64,000 nt of DNA from CAZLYF01 sp964586835 (GTDB lineage: Bacteria; Bacillota; Clostridia; Christensenellales; Aristaeellaceae). Location: assembly GCA_964586835.1 (NCBI GenBank), contig CAZPIC010000007.1, positions 23,957 to 87,956 on the forward strand, in the 5' to 3' direction. Numbering within the stretch: the first letter of the stretch is position 1; the number at the start of each line of letters is the position of its first letter. Under the pieces are notes generated by a model. The model saw only the letters and a program-made list of their open reading frames with translations, made no database searches and had not been told where the DNA came from. Below, piece after piece: positions 33,502 to 42,512 of this stretch. The translations under genes and the position numbers were made by a program.

Positions 33502-34652
33502 CCCCTGTCCTCCTCCTTGCCTCGGTTAAACGCAGTACCCATATCATAGTGCTCATAGAATGACGCCCTGTATTCCGGCAGCCTTTCCTCTCGGAGGGCC
33601 TGGCGCATCTCTTCCATCAGGCGCAGCAGGAAATGTAAATTGTGCATGCTGACAAGCCTGGCTCCGGTGATTTCGCCCGCCTTGATCAGGTGTCGGATGT
33701 ACGCGCGGGTGTGGCGCTGGCAGGCGTAACAGTCGCATCCCACCTCAATAGGCCTGAAGTCGTCGGCATAGCTCGCGTTGCGGATGACCAGGCGTCCCGT
33801 CCGCGTCAAGGCCGTCCCGTTACGGGCTACGCGGGTAGCCAGGACGCAGTCGAACATGTCCACCCCTCTGAAGACCGCCTCAATCAGACAGTCCGGCGAG
33901 CCCACGCCCATCAGGTATCTGGGCTTGTTCACAGGCATGATCGGGCCCAATGTATCCAACACACGGTACATCGCTTCCTTGGGCTCCCCGACGGAAAGCC
34001 CGCCGATGCCGTAGCCAGGAAAGTCCATGTCCGCCAGCGCACGCGCGCTCTGCGCGCGCAGTTCAGGATAAACAGACCCTTGGACGATGGCAAAGAGCGC
34101 CTGATCGGGTCGCTTATGGGCTCGTAGGCAACGCTCCGCCCAGCGGTGCGTCCGATGGGCAGCCTCGCGCGCAGTCTCGGGATCGCAGGGATAGGGAGAA
34201 CAGATGTCCAGGACCATCGCGATGTCCGCTCCCAAGGCCTGCTGTATCTCCATGGAGGTTTCAGGCGACATGAACAAGGCGTTCCCATCCAGGTGGCTCC
34301 TGAAACGGACGCCCTCCTCGCTGACACTGCGCATGCCAGCCAGGGAGAATACCTGAAAGCCGCCGCTGTCCGTCAGGAGAGGTCTTTGCCAACCCATGAA
34401 GGCATGGAGGCCGCCAGCTCTTTCGATCAGCCTTTCTCCGGGGCGCAGGTGCAAGTGGTAGGCATTGGCCAGCAGGATCTGGGCTCCCAGCGTCTCCATC
34501 TCCAGCGAGCTCATCGCCTTGACGCTGGCCTGTGTCCCCACGGGCATATAGACGGGCGTCTCAATGTTCCCGCGAGGTGTATGCAGGATACCCAGGCGTG
34601 CCCCGGAGCGTGCGCAGGTTTTCAGAAGCTCAAAGCTGAACATCCGGGTCAT
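33498..34652 (-). CDS. tgt: tRNA-guanine(34) transglycosylase
   Basis: This is a 384-residue bacterial Tgt that inserts the queuosine precursor into GUN-anticodon tRNAs. The catalytic base Asp is in LLTDSGGFQVFSL, the nucleophile Asp in FDCVLATRVARNG, and the zinc site in CDCYACQRHTRAYIRHLIKAGE with a later His. GGLSVGEPKEAM is the substrate loop. The start overlaps the end of the pseudouridine synthase gene. Two ATGs three codons apart follow a G-rich ribosome site and either may be used. No queuosine biosynthesis gene (queA, queC-F) is in the window. Confidence 0.95.
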   Translation of the reverse strand: MTRMFSFELLKTCARSGARLGILHTPRGNIETPVYMPVGTQASVKAMSSLEMETLGAQILLANAYHLHLRPGERLIERAGGLHAFMGWQRPLLTDSGGFQVFSLAGMRSVSEEGVRFRSHLDGNALFMSPETSMEIQQALGADIAMVLDICSPYPCDPETAREAAHRTHRWAERCLRAHKRPDQALFAIVQGSVYPELRAQSARALADMDFPGYGIGGLSVGEPKEAMYRVLDTLGPIMPVNKPRYLMGVGSPDCLIEAVFRGVDMFDCVLATRVARNGTALTRTGRLVIRNASYADDFRPIEVGCDCYACQRHTRAYIRHLIKAGEITGARLVSMHNLHFLLRLMEEMRQALREERLPEYRASFYEHYDMGTAFNRGKEEDRG

Positions 34653-35382
34653 CCCCCCCCCTCGGGACCCGTGGACCTATGTCTGGCCATACATTTTCCA
34701 GCCCCCTGATGTCCCGGTTGAACAGCGTCCACAACCGGGTAGGGGGAGGGGGTGCGATGAAGACCATGGCGGCCTTGGTAATGGGATGGGTAAAGCCCAA
34801 ACGCATCCCCCACAGGGCCATGGCCTCTTCGGCATCCTTCGCGCCATAGCGTCGGTCTCCGGCCAGGGGGTGTTTCGCATGGGCCATCTGTGCTCTGATC
34901 TGGTGTGCGCGTCCCGTTTCAAGGCGAATCGCCACCAGGGAGAACTCTTCCTGCGATCGGATCGTTTTCGCGTGCAGCACCGCCTCTCTGCCTATCCTCA
35001 GATAGGAGGGGACAACGCTTACGCGGTTGAGCTCCCGGTCTTTGAGAAGATAGTCCTGCAGCGTGAAGCGGTCCGGCGTGGTCCCGTGGCAAATACAGAG
35101 GTATTCGCGCACAAAGCTCCGCTCTGCGATCTGTTTGGAAAGACGGGCCGCTGCCTTGCTCGTGCGGGCAAAGCATAAAAGGCCTCCCACAGGCCTGTCC
35201 ATCCTGTGCACAAGCCCGAGGTAAGCGTCGCCGGGTTTTTCATACTTATCCCTGATATATGCTTTCAGGAGCGACAGCATATCCCGATCGCCCGTACGGT
35301 CTCCCTGGGTTAAAAGCCCGGGTTCCTTCAGGGCAACGATCACATGGTTGTCCTCAAATAAGATGGTCGGTGTGCCAGACAT
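34630..35382 (-). CDS. RluA-family RNA pseudouridine synthase
   Basis: This 250-residue stand-alone catalytic domain without an S4 domain has the catalytic motif LVHRMDRPVGGLLCFARTSK (Asp62) and the later LETGRAHQIRAQMAH and HPLAGDRRYG motifs. The family modifies rRNA or tRNA uridines, and the target position cannot be told from sequence. It lies between a 23S-type methyltransferase and tgt, forming an RNA-modification cluster on the minus strand. Its 3' end overlaps tgt by 23 bases. Confidence 0.92.
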   Translation of the reverse strand: MSGTPTILFEDNHVIVALKEPGLLTQGDRTGDRDMLSLLKAYIRDKYEKPGDAYLGLVHRMDRPVGGLLCFARTSKAAARLSKQIAERSFVREYLCICHGTTPDRFTLQDYLLKDRELNRVSVVPSYLRIGREAVLHAKTIRSQEEFSLVAIRLETGRAHQIRAQMAHAKHPLAGDRRYGAKDAEEAMALWGMRLGFTHPITKAAMVFIAPPPPTRLWTLFNRDIRGLENVWPDIGPRVPRGGDDPDVQL

Positions 35383-35394
35383 GAAGCGTTCCTT

Positions 35395-36279
35395 TCATCT
35401 TTTCCGGTGTTGAAGCCGCGGTGCTCCTGTCTGCCAGCGCCCCGAGCAGCCGCAGGGAAGGGTACCCCCGGACCTCACGGGGAGGACGAGCTCATCCGCC
35501 TCACAGACTCCTCCCTGGCGGCGGGCAACGGTTCTTTCCAGGATATTTCTGAGCACAGATGCCTGAAGTCCTGTCGTATAACTGTTGATCAGGAAGAACA
35601 GCGGCTGGCTGTCCAGGAGGCCCACGCAGTCCTCGACCAGGCTGTGCAGTGTGTCCCCAATGCGCCAGACCTCTCCCGACGGGCCCCTTCCATAGCTTGG
35701 AGGGTCCATCACAATGGCGTCATAACGACTCCCGCGCCGCCCCTCCCGACGCACAAAGGTGAGCGCGTCTTCAGCGATGTACCTGACGGAGGTTTCCGGC
35801 AGCCCATTGAGCATCCGGTTTTCTCTGGCCCACTTCAGCATCCCCCTGGCTGCGTCCACATGGGTCACCCGGGCCCCTTCCGCGGCACAGGACACTGTGG
35901 CCCCGCCTGTATAGGCAAAGAGGTTGAGCACTCTGGCGCCAGACCTGCCCCGCAGAAGGGTACGCATCCAGTCCCAGTTGGCAGCCTGCTCGGGAAAGAG
36001 GCCGGTATGCTTAAAGCCCGTAGGGCGTACGGTAAAGCGAAGGTCCCCATAGACCACCTGCCAGGCTTCGGGCAGCGTCCTTCGCATCTCCCACCTGCCA
36101 CCACCCTGTTCGGTGCGCAGATAGACAGCATCCGCCCGCTCCCAAAGCGCTGGGTCACCCCTGGGCCAGATCACCTGTGGGTCCGGTCTGGACAGGATCC
36201 ATCTGCCCCAGCGCTCAAGCTTGCATCCTTCGCCGGTGTCCAACACTTCAAAATCCGTCCATCGCGAGGCTGTGTACAT
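35395..36279 (-). CDS. RlmI/RlmK-like SAM-dependent methyltransferase
   Basis: This 294-residue class I methyltransferase has FKHTGLFPEQAANWDWM, then VLNLFAYTGGATVSCAAEGA (SAM motif I), THVDAARGMLKWARENRMLNG, and catalytic motif IV in IVMDPPSYGRGPSGEVW. These match the RlmI/RlmK catalytic domain that methylates 23S rRNA cytosine or guanine. It lacks the N-terminal PUA domain and has the shorter N-terminus of clostridial homologues. The tail ELVLPVRSGGTLPCGCSGRW is family typical. ATG at 36279 is chosen because AAAGGAG is 5 bases upstream; the much longer upstream frame has no homology-like content. Confidence 0.88.
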   Translation of the reverse strand: MYTASRWTDFEVLDTGEGCKLERWGRWILSRPDPQVIWPRGDPALWERADAVYLRTEQGGGRWEMRRTLPEAWQVVYGDLRFTVRPTGFKHTGLFPEQAANWDWMRTLLRGRSGARVLNLFAYTGGATVSCAAEGARVTHVDAARGMLKWARENRMLNGLPETSVRYIAEDALTFVRREGRRGSRYDAIVMDPPSYGRGPSGEVWRIGDTLHSLVEDCVGLLDSQPLFFLINSYTTGLQASVLRNILERTVARRQGGVCEADELVLPVRSGGTLPCGCSGRWQTGAPRLQHRKR

Positions 36280-36361
36280 GCCCGCTCCTTTCACAGGACC
36301 GGCGGCTTGATGATAGCACGGCTCCCACAGTTTTCGATAAACCCCGAACGAACGGGGAGTT

Positions 36362-37870
36362 TCACGGCGCTGTCTCCCCGTTAGAAGCCCAGGAAAGCGC
36401 AGCGCGCACAGCTCTGCGCCAGCCCTGAAGCCCGCGCTCCCGGGCGCCTGTATCCATCCTCGGAAGATATTGGCTGTCCACCCGCCAAACGGAGGCCGCC
36501 TCCTGCGCAGAGGAGAAGAGGCCTGTCCCAAGCCCCGCCAGGAGGGCAGCCCCCAGCGCAGTCGTCTCGGACACCGAGGGGCGAATGATTGGAATGCCCA
36601 TGATATCGGCCTGGAACTGCATCAACAGTTCGTTGGCGCTGGCGCCTCCATCCACCCGCAGGGAAAGGGGCTTCCCCCCCGCGTCCACAGCCATTGCCTC
36701 AAGCAGATCACGGGACTGGTACGCGATAGACTCCAGCGCCGCTCGCACGATATGACCCTTTTCCGTCCCGCGCGTCACACCCACCAGCATTCCCCGCGCA
36801 TACATGTTCCAATGCGGTGCACCCAGCCCCGTGAAAGCGGGCACCAGATACACGCCGCCGGTGTCCGGTACGGCTGCAGCAAGGGCTTCGCTTTGCGCAG
36901 CGGTTTCAATCATGCCGAGGCCATCCCGGAGCCACTGCACAGCGGCCCCCCCTGTGAACACGCTTCCTTCCAGAGCGTAGCTTGTCTTTCCGTTCAGTCG
37001 CCACGCCATCGTGGTCAAAAGACCCTTTCCAGACAGTCTGAACCTGTCGCCAATGTTCATCAGCATGAAGCAGCCGGTCCCGTATGTGTTTTTCACCATA
37101 CCTTCCGAAAGGCAAGCTTGACCGAAAAGTGCCGCATGCTGATCCCCCGCGAGCGCCGCAACGGGGATGGGTGCGCCGATGATCTCTTCCCTCAGCGTGC
37201 CCACCACCCCTGCGCTGTCGATTACCCGGGGCAAGACCTCTCGGGGAACCCGCATCAGGCTCAGCAGCTCCTCGTCCCAGTCCTGGGTATGCAGGTTGTA
37301 CAGCATGGTCCTGCCTGCATTGGTGGCATCTGTCACATGGGGGCGTCCGCTAACCAGATTCCATGCAAGGTAGCTGTCCACGGTGCCAAAGCACAGCTGT
37401 CCGCGTTCTGCAGCCCTTTGAAGGCGCAGGTTTTCAAGCAGCCACTGCAGCTTCGTCCCGGAAAAATACGCATCGGGCGTCAGTCCCGTTTTTGCCCGGA
37501 CAAGCTCGCAAGCGCCTTCTTCGGCTACGCGGGTGACCTGCTCTGCGCTGCGCCGGCACTGCCAGACAATGGCGGGGTGGACACATCTGCCCGATTCCCG
37601 GTCCCATAGAAGCGTCGTTTCACGCTGGTTGGCAATGCCGACAGCGGCGATCTCCTCAGGAGCGATGCCCGCCTGGCGCACCGCTTCTCGGAACGCCTGG
37701 ACCTGCGATTTGAGAATGTCCTTAGGATCATGCTCCACCCAACCCGGACGTGGATAGATCTGCCTGAACTCAACCCCCGCCTCAGCGACCTGGTGCCCCT
37801 CTCGCGTGAAAATCATCGCCCGCGAAGAGGTGGTGCCCTGATCAAGCGCTGCCAGATATAGCTTTTTCAT
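36362..37870 (-). CDS. glpK: Glycerol kinase
   Basis: This 502-residue FGGY kinase has the ATP motif LDQGTTSSRAMIF at the N-terminus, GWVEHDP, the glycerol-contact NQRETT and WQCRRS segments, and the second FGGY signature FTGLGAPHWNMYARGMLVGVTRGT. It phosphorylates glycerol to sn-glycerol 3-phosphate. No glpF, glpD or glpP is adjacent, unlike many glp operons. ATG at 37870 with AGGAGA is preferred over an in-frame ATG 81 bases upstream that nearly abuts the upstream gene's stop. It follows the beta-propeller gene by 83 bases. Confidence 0.95.
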   Translation of the reverse strand: MKKLYLAALDQGTTSSRAMIFTREGHQVAEAGVEFRQIYPRPGWVEHDPKDILKSQVQAFREAVRQAGIAPEEIAAVGIANQRETTLLWDRESGRCVHPAIVWQCRRSAEQVTRVAEEGACELVRAKTGLTPDAYFSGTKLQWLLENLRLQRAAERGQLCFGTVDSYLAWNLVSGRPHVTDATNAGRTMLYNLHTQDWDEELLSLMRVPREVLPRVIDSAGVVGTLREEIIGAPIPVAALAGDQHAALFGQACLSEGMVKNTYGTGCFMLMNIGDRFRLSGKGLLTTMAWRLNGKTSYALEGSVFTGGAAVQWLRDGLGMIETAAQSEALAAAVPDTGGVYLVPAFTGLGAPHWNMYARGMLVGVTRGTEKGHIVRAALESIAYQSRDLLEAMAVDAGGKPLSLRVDGGASANELLMQFQADIMGIPIIRPSVSETTALGAALLAGLGTGLFSSAQEAASVWRVDSQYLPRMDTGARERGLQGWRRAVRAALSWASNGETAP

Positions 37871-37953
37871 ACTCTCTCCTGGCGTGGCACACAAACGCGG
37901 AAACAGCCCGTCAGCCGAGGCCGCCTCCGCGCGTTGCATCGTCATCCGCACGT

Positions 37954-40611
37954 CTACTCGATGCGTACACCATACATGTTCGCATTATCCTTTGAGCTGG
38001 TCCCCACCACAAGCATGTCACTGTATACCGCTGGTGAGCCCTCAATCGATCCGCCCAGGTCCAACGACGTGAGCACCCTGCCTGTCATCCCCTCCATCAT
38101 CGTCAGGCGCCCGCCAAGGTCGCCCTGAATGATGAAGGCCTCCCCCGCCTGGTTGTACACCGCGACTGGAGAGGAGATCGCCCCCGCTGTGATGGGGGTC
38201 CTCCACACTTCCGCTCCGCTTTTCCTGTCCAGCGCGATCACGGAGGCACCGTCCTCGGTCATGTTCACAGTAAAGATCACCAGGTGGCCTATGGCGTTTT
38301 CCCCGATGATGGGGCTGGCCTTGCAGCCAGAGCGCTCGGTCTTGTCGTACTTGGCCTTGACATTGTAGGACCACTGCTCTTCTCCCGTCAGGGCATCGAG
38401 TCGGCGGATGGTGACCGGCTCTCGGTTTCCAAGCCTCGTAAAGGCCGTATTCCCCGTGAACAGCCCGAGGGATCCGTCCCCGTCAAAGCCCAGCGCCATC
38501 GCCGCGTCCGTGTTGTCCCCACAGTCCACCGCCCATACCGTCTGCATGGTGTCCGTGTCCACGCAGCGCGTGATCCCATAGCTGTCCGCCATATAGGCAT
38601 AGCGTCCATACATCGCGACGCTGGTCTCCATGCCAACCGTTTTGTCCTGCTGGTTGCCCTTGCTCTTCAGGTAGGCCACCTTCGGATCGACCGAGAGGGT
38701 GAACTTTTCCTGGAAGTCAAAGTCTGTGTTCAGGTCTACGGTATAGAAAAGGCCGTTTTCACCTGCTACGACCAGGCTGTCGCTGTTTAAGTCAAACAGG
38801 GCCGTGCCATCAAAAGCTCCGTTGGAAGCGTACTGAGTCTGGTTCGTCGTCTTCCTGCCGTTGATGAAGTAAAGCTCTTTCTGGTCAATTAGCCCATACA
38901 GGTAAAAACCGATGGGACCCCGCTTGTTTGGAAGCTCGGAGATCCCCTGTCCGAAAGCGATCATCGGCCGTCCCTGAGTGTCCACAGCGACGCTGCCCTT
39001 CAGGGGGTAGCCGACAGAGATGGGATCGCGGGTTGGTGCACCGTCGTTTAAGTCCAGAAAGTAGACCTTTCCGTCCTGTGCTGCAAAGATGACCTCCTTG
39101 AGCGCTGTGACTTCCTTCTTTTCAGGAAGGATGTTCATCATCTTCCTGACCTCCACGGACCATTTGACAATGGCGGGCTGCCCCGTCCAGCCCATCCCAT
39201 ACACCGTACCGCTGCTGGTGCGCATGCTGCCAATCGGCGCCTGCCACTCGATGGAGAGACTGTTTCGCTCCACTTCGGCTGTTCCGAAGGCGGCGTTGCG
39301 CCGGAAGGCGTCGCCGCGAAAAGTGAATACCCCCCCTTCATAGGCGGTGTAGGCATCCGGCGCCGGCATATCGATGGATCTCTCGCGGCTGAACTCAGCC
39401 TGCTTCTTAGCGCCCCTGTACGCAGCCTCCGTGATGCGCAACCGGGTCGGAGAGGTATCCGCTGTCGCCGTGGCCGGCAGGAGCGGCATGGGGCTCATCG
39501 TGGGCTTCGGAATAGGCGAAGAGGTGGGGGGAGCCGTGGCATCGGGCACGACAGAAAGCGTTGTGGCAACAGGAGCTGCTGTGGTGAACAGGGTTGCAGC
39601 GGTCGCAACCCCTCCCGCGGGGGACGTTGCAACTGCTGTGGGGGGAAGCACGACAAAGGCAGAGGGCGCTGCCGTGATGGCTGCAACGGGCGTAGTCATG
39701 GGTGTGGGGGCCACCGTCAGAAGCGGCGTTGCCAGGGGCGTGAGAATCGCTGTCGGAAGCGATGTGGGCACCCTTGTGGGCACGGCCGTGGGCACAGACG
39801 TGAAGACAGGTGTAGGCACCAGGGTCGGTTCAGGCGTAAGCGATGGCAGCGGCGTCGGCGTCCAGACCACCAGATCGATGCGCTTGTCTCCGGCGTACCA
39901 GACGTCCTCCTTACGCATCGAGGGCAACAGCGTGCGAGATCCCGACCTTTCAAAGATGACGCTCAGCGTCCAGATCGTGTTGCTGGGCGGGTCACTGCTT
40001 GCTACGGTTCCGTTGATCGGATTCCCCTCCTCGTCGGTTATGCGCACGCCGTCCACAGACGAGTCGAAGGTGAATGTGAACACTGTCTTCACGCCGGTCG
40101 TGACGCTGCTTTCAGCCGTTTCAAACTTGATGAGTCGCGGGGGTTCCGCCTTTTCAAGCCCCAACGCCTTTTTGGCGCTATCTACCACGACGACCACAGC
40201 CTGTCGGGCTTTGCCAAGGAGGCCACCCCGGTCCCCGGGAACGGCAAAATAGAGCCCGGCACCAGCGGCGAGGGCCAACAGGATGAGCACAAGCAGCACG
40301 ACCGGCCACCTCCGCCGCGGGACAAAGTCATCGTCCTGCGGTCTCAGGTGCGGCAGTTCATACGTGTCGAATTCGTAAGACGACAGCGCTGATCCCCTGC
40401 GCGGTGCCCGGTTATCCAAATCTGCTGGAGGCTGGCTCGTCCACGCGGGGTCCTGTATGGGGGCTTCTCGCCCTGCCTCCGGCCGGTAGCTCGGTCGTCT
40501 GGGGGGAGGGCTCCCGTAAGAAGATGCTTCTTTACCCCCATGACGGTCGGAACGCCTCCTGCGTGGCTGTGTTCCATTGCCAGGAGAGATAGGATCAGAA
40601 TATTCTGGCAC
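37954..40611 (-). CDS. Membrane-anchored PQQ-like beta-propeller protein
   Basis: This is an 885-residue protein with four parts: a basic, disordered cytoplasmic N-terminus (residues 1-100, rich in R, P, S), one membrane helix VVLLVLILLALAAGAGLYFAV near 105-125, a beta-rich segment (IKFETAESSVTTGVKTVFTF), and a Pro/Thr-rich linker of about 110 residues built from TP.PT phrases (about 250-370). A propeller then runs to the C-terminus with AQDGKVYFLDLNDG, GENGLFYTVDLNTD and IALDRKSGAEVWRTPI blades. The linker would hold the propeller away from the membrane or through the wall. Function is unknown; likely surface sensing or assembly. GTG start with AAAGGAG 9 bases upstream, 45 bases after glyS. 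Confidence 0.85.
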   Translation of the reverse strand: MPEYSDPISPGNGTQPRRRRSDRHGGKEASSYGSPPPRRPSYRPEAGREAPIQDPAWTSQPPADLDNRAPRRGSALSSYEFDTYELPHLRPQDDDFVPRRRWPVVLLVLILLALAAGAGLYFAVPGDRGGLLGKARQAVVVVVDSAKKALGLEKAEPPRLIKFETAESSVTTGVKTVFTFTFDSSVDGVRITDEEGNPINGTVASSDPPSNTIWTLSVIFERSGSRTLLPSMRKEDVWYAGDKRIDLVVWTPTPLPSLTPEPTLVPTPVFTSVPTAVPTRVPTSLPTAILTPLATPLLTVAPTPMTTPVAAITAAPSAFVVLPPTAVATSPAGGVATAATLFTTAAPVATTLSVVPDATAPPTSSPIPKPTMSPMPLLPATATADTSPTRLRITEAAYRGAKKQAEFSRERSIDMPAPDAYTAYEGGVFTFRGDAFRRNAAFGTAEVERNSLSIEWQAPIGSMRTSSGTVYGMGWTGQPAIVKWSVEVRKMMNILPEKKEVTALKEVIFAAQDGKVYFLDLNDGAPTRDPISVGYPLKGSVAVDTQGRPMIAFGQGISELPNKRGPIGFYLYGLIDQKELYFINGRKTTNQTQYASNGAFDGTALFDLNSDSLVVAGENGLFYTVDLNTDFDFQEKFTLSVDPKVAYLKSKGNQQDKTVGMETSVAMYGRYAYMADSYGITRCVDTDTMQTVWAVDCGDNTDAAMALGFDGDGSLGLFTGNTAFTRLGNREPVTIRRLDALTGEEQWSYNVKAKYDKTERSGCKASPIIGENAIGHLVIFTVNMTEDGASVIALDRKSGAEVWRTPITAGAISSPVAVYNQAGEAFIIQGDLGGRLTMMEGMTGRVLTSLDLGGSIEGSPAVYSDMLVVGTSSKDNANMYGVRIE

Positions 40612-40655
40612 GCTTTATGGCTCCTTTCGGGGTGTGCCCTGCTGTCAAGGCGCGC

Positions 40656-42044
40656 TCAGAAAGCGGTTTTCGCCTCAACATACGCCTTAAGTCCGTCAAT
40701 GGGCACACGGTCCTGAAGCATCGTGTCACGGTCGCGTACCGTGACGGTACCCGTTTCCTCGGTCTGAAAGTCTATCGTCACACACAACGGGGTGCCTGTC
40801 TCGTCCTGGCGCCTGTAACGCTTGCCGATGGACCCCGTATCGTCATAATCCACCATGAAGTGCCTCCGAAGATCACGGAGGACGTCCTGCGCTGCCTGGC
40901 CCAGCTTGTTTTTCTGTAGAGGGAGCACCGCTGCCTTATAGGGCGCAAGCGCCGGATGCAGGCGCAGGACGACGCGGACGTCGTTTTCAAGCAGTTCCTC
41001 GTCATAGGCGTCGCACAGCAGGGCAAGGGCGACCCTGTCAGCCCCAAGGGAAGGCTCCACGACATAGGGTACATAGCGCTCCCCCGTGATGGGGTCCGTA
41101 TACTCCATGCGTTCGCCACTGGCTTCCTGATGGGCTTTTAAGTCAAAGTCCGTCCTGTCCGCAATGCCCCACAGCTCGCCCCATCCAAAGGGAAAGAGGT
41201 ATTCTATGTCGGTGGTCGCCTTGGAGTAGTGGGACAGTTCTTCCGGGCGATGGTCCCGCAGGCGCAGGTTTTCTTCCCGGAGGCCTAAGCTTGTGAGCCA
41301 GTCGAAGGAAAAGGCCCGCCAGTAGTTGAACCACTCAAGGTCTTCCCCCGGCTTGCAGAAGAATTCCAGCTCCATCTGTTCAAACTCACGCGTGCGGAAG
41401 ATGTAGTTGCCGGGGGTGATTTCGTTGCGGAAGGACTTGCCTGTCTGGCAGACTCCCAGGGGAAGCCTGCGCCGGGTAGCCCTTAGAATGTTTTTAAAAT
41501 TAACAAAGATGCCCTGGGCTGTCTCCGGGCGCAGGAATATTTCTGTCGAGTTGTCCTCCGTGACCCCCTGAAACGTCCTGAACATCATGTTAAACTTGCG
41601 TATGGAGGTAAAGTCCGTCTTCCCACACTGGGGACAGGGTATGCCGTGTTCGGCAATGAAGCGTTCCATCCTCACGCTGTCCCAACCGTCCGCCTCAACC
41701 TCTTCCCCGCTCGCTAGGGCGTACTCCGATATCAGCTGATCGGCACGGAAGCGCGCCTTGCACGCCCTGCAATCCATCAGTGGGTCGTTAAAGCCCCCCA
41801 CATGTCCTGAGGCAGCCCAAACGCTGCGGTTCATCAGGATGGCGCTGTCTAAGCCTACGTTTGTGTCGGACTCCTGTACGAACTTTTTCCACCAGGCACG
41901 CTTAACGTTGTTTTTAAACTCTACCCCCAGGGGGCCATAGTCCCACGTGTTGGCAAGCCCGCCATAGATCTCGCTGCCCGCAAAAATAAAGCCGCGCGTC
42001 TTGCACAACGCGACCAGCTTGTCCATGGTTAGTTTCTCAGGCAT
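40656..42044 (-). CDS. glyS: Glycyl-tRNA synthetase (alpha2 type)
   Basis: This 462-residue class II synthetase of the one-chain type is distinct from the alpha-beta GlyQ/GlyS enzyme. FAGSEIYGGLANTWDYGPLG near residue 19, two zinc-type CxxC pairs (CRACK and CPQCGKTDF), motif 2 GKSFRNEITPGN, and the C-terminal anticodon domain (LRRHFMVDYDDTGSIGKRYRR) are seen. The ATG at 42044 has GGGAGG 7 bases upstream and a consensus promoter directly before it; the longer open frame upstream runs through that promoter. Predicted leader is only about 20 bases, so no T-box is present. It heads the long minus-strand block. Confidence 0.95.
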   Translation of the reverse strand: MPEKLTMDKLVALCKTRGFIFAGSEIYGGLANTWDYGPLGVEFKNNVKRAWWKKFVQESDTNVGLDSAILMNRSVWAASGHVGGFNDPLMDCRACKARFRADQLISEYALASGEEVEADGWDSVRMERFIAEHGIPCPQCGKTDFTSIRKFNMMFRTFQGVTEDNSTEIFLRPETAQGIFVNFKNILRATRRRLPLGVCQTGKSFRNEITPGNYIFRTREFEQMELEFFCKPGEDLEWFNYWRAFSFDWLTSLGLREENLRLRDHRPEELSHYSKATTDIEYLFPFGWGELWGIADRTDFDLKAHQEASGERMEYTDPITGERYVPYVVEPSLGADRVALALLCDAYDEELLENDVRVVLRLHPALAPYKAAVLPLQKNKLGQAAQDVLRDLRRHFMVDYDDTGSIGKRYRRQDETGTPLCVTIDFQTEETGTVTVRDRDTMLQDRVPIDGLKAYVEAKTAF

Positions 42045-42069
42045 CGGCTTTCCTCCCGTCGCGGGTACC

Positions 42070-42098
42070 ATCATAGGTCGGCCGGCCTGCCTTGTCAA
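42070..42098 (-). promoter_or_regulatory. Promoter of glyS
   Basis: On the minus strand, consensus TTGACA (42093-42098), 17 bases, TATGAT (42070-42075). It predicts a very short leader. Confidence 0.85.
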
Positions 42099-42411
42099 GG
42101 AAACGCGGGGTTTGAGAGTGCTCATATATCGTGATTTACCCTCCGCCTTTACCGTCGTCAGGCTCCCCTTCATTCACAGCCGCCCGCGATGCAGTTCAGG
42201 GCTGTGAGGGAAGAATTTCCATGGTATGCCTACCCGGCCAGACTTTCCTACCTCTCTGTGATCTTATACAAAAAGAGGGGAAGCCCCTTCGACCATCCCG
42301 AGCCTTCCGACCGTCTGATCTTCCCTGCAGGGTCGGAAATCCAGCGTCCCCAGTCAGTCAAGGCCTTGCTGGATTTGGAGCGAGAAGGGCAGTCCAGGCA
42401 CTGCCGTTCTG
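42099..42411. other. Gap between divergent promoters of glyS and the decarboxylase
   Basis: One plus-strand frame at 42189-42431 (80 codons) would encode PWYAYPARLSYLSVILYKKR and a polar tail. It lacks a ribosome site, runs into the downstream promoter and matches no family, so it is not called. No tRNA or riboswitch fold was seen. Confidence 0.4.
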
Positions 42412-42440
42412 TTGACACCCCCACCTCCTGAACGTATACT
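42412..42440 (+). promoter_or_regulatory. Promoter of the polyamine genes
   Basis: Consensus TTGACA (42412-42417), 17 bases, TATACT (42435-42440), about 70 bases before the decarboxylase start. Confidence 0.85.
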
Positions 42441-42512
42441 CAGCCTACATCCGGGGCGTCTGTCCCGAATGCGCGGGGGTTCTGAAACCAGACGTCAGAA
42501 GAGGATGGTTGT

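Noticed and set aside
42189..42431. 80-codon plus-strand frame before the decarboxylase gene
   Set aside because: No ribosome site, and the frame runs through the consensus -35 box of the downstream promoter.
42045..42512. Possible tRNA or T-box near the glycyl-tRNA synthetase gene
   Set aside because: No cloverleaf or T-loop sequence could be found, and the predicted glyS leader is only about 20 bases.
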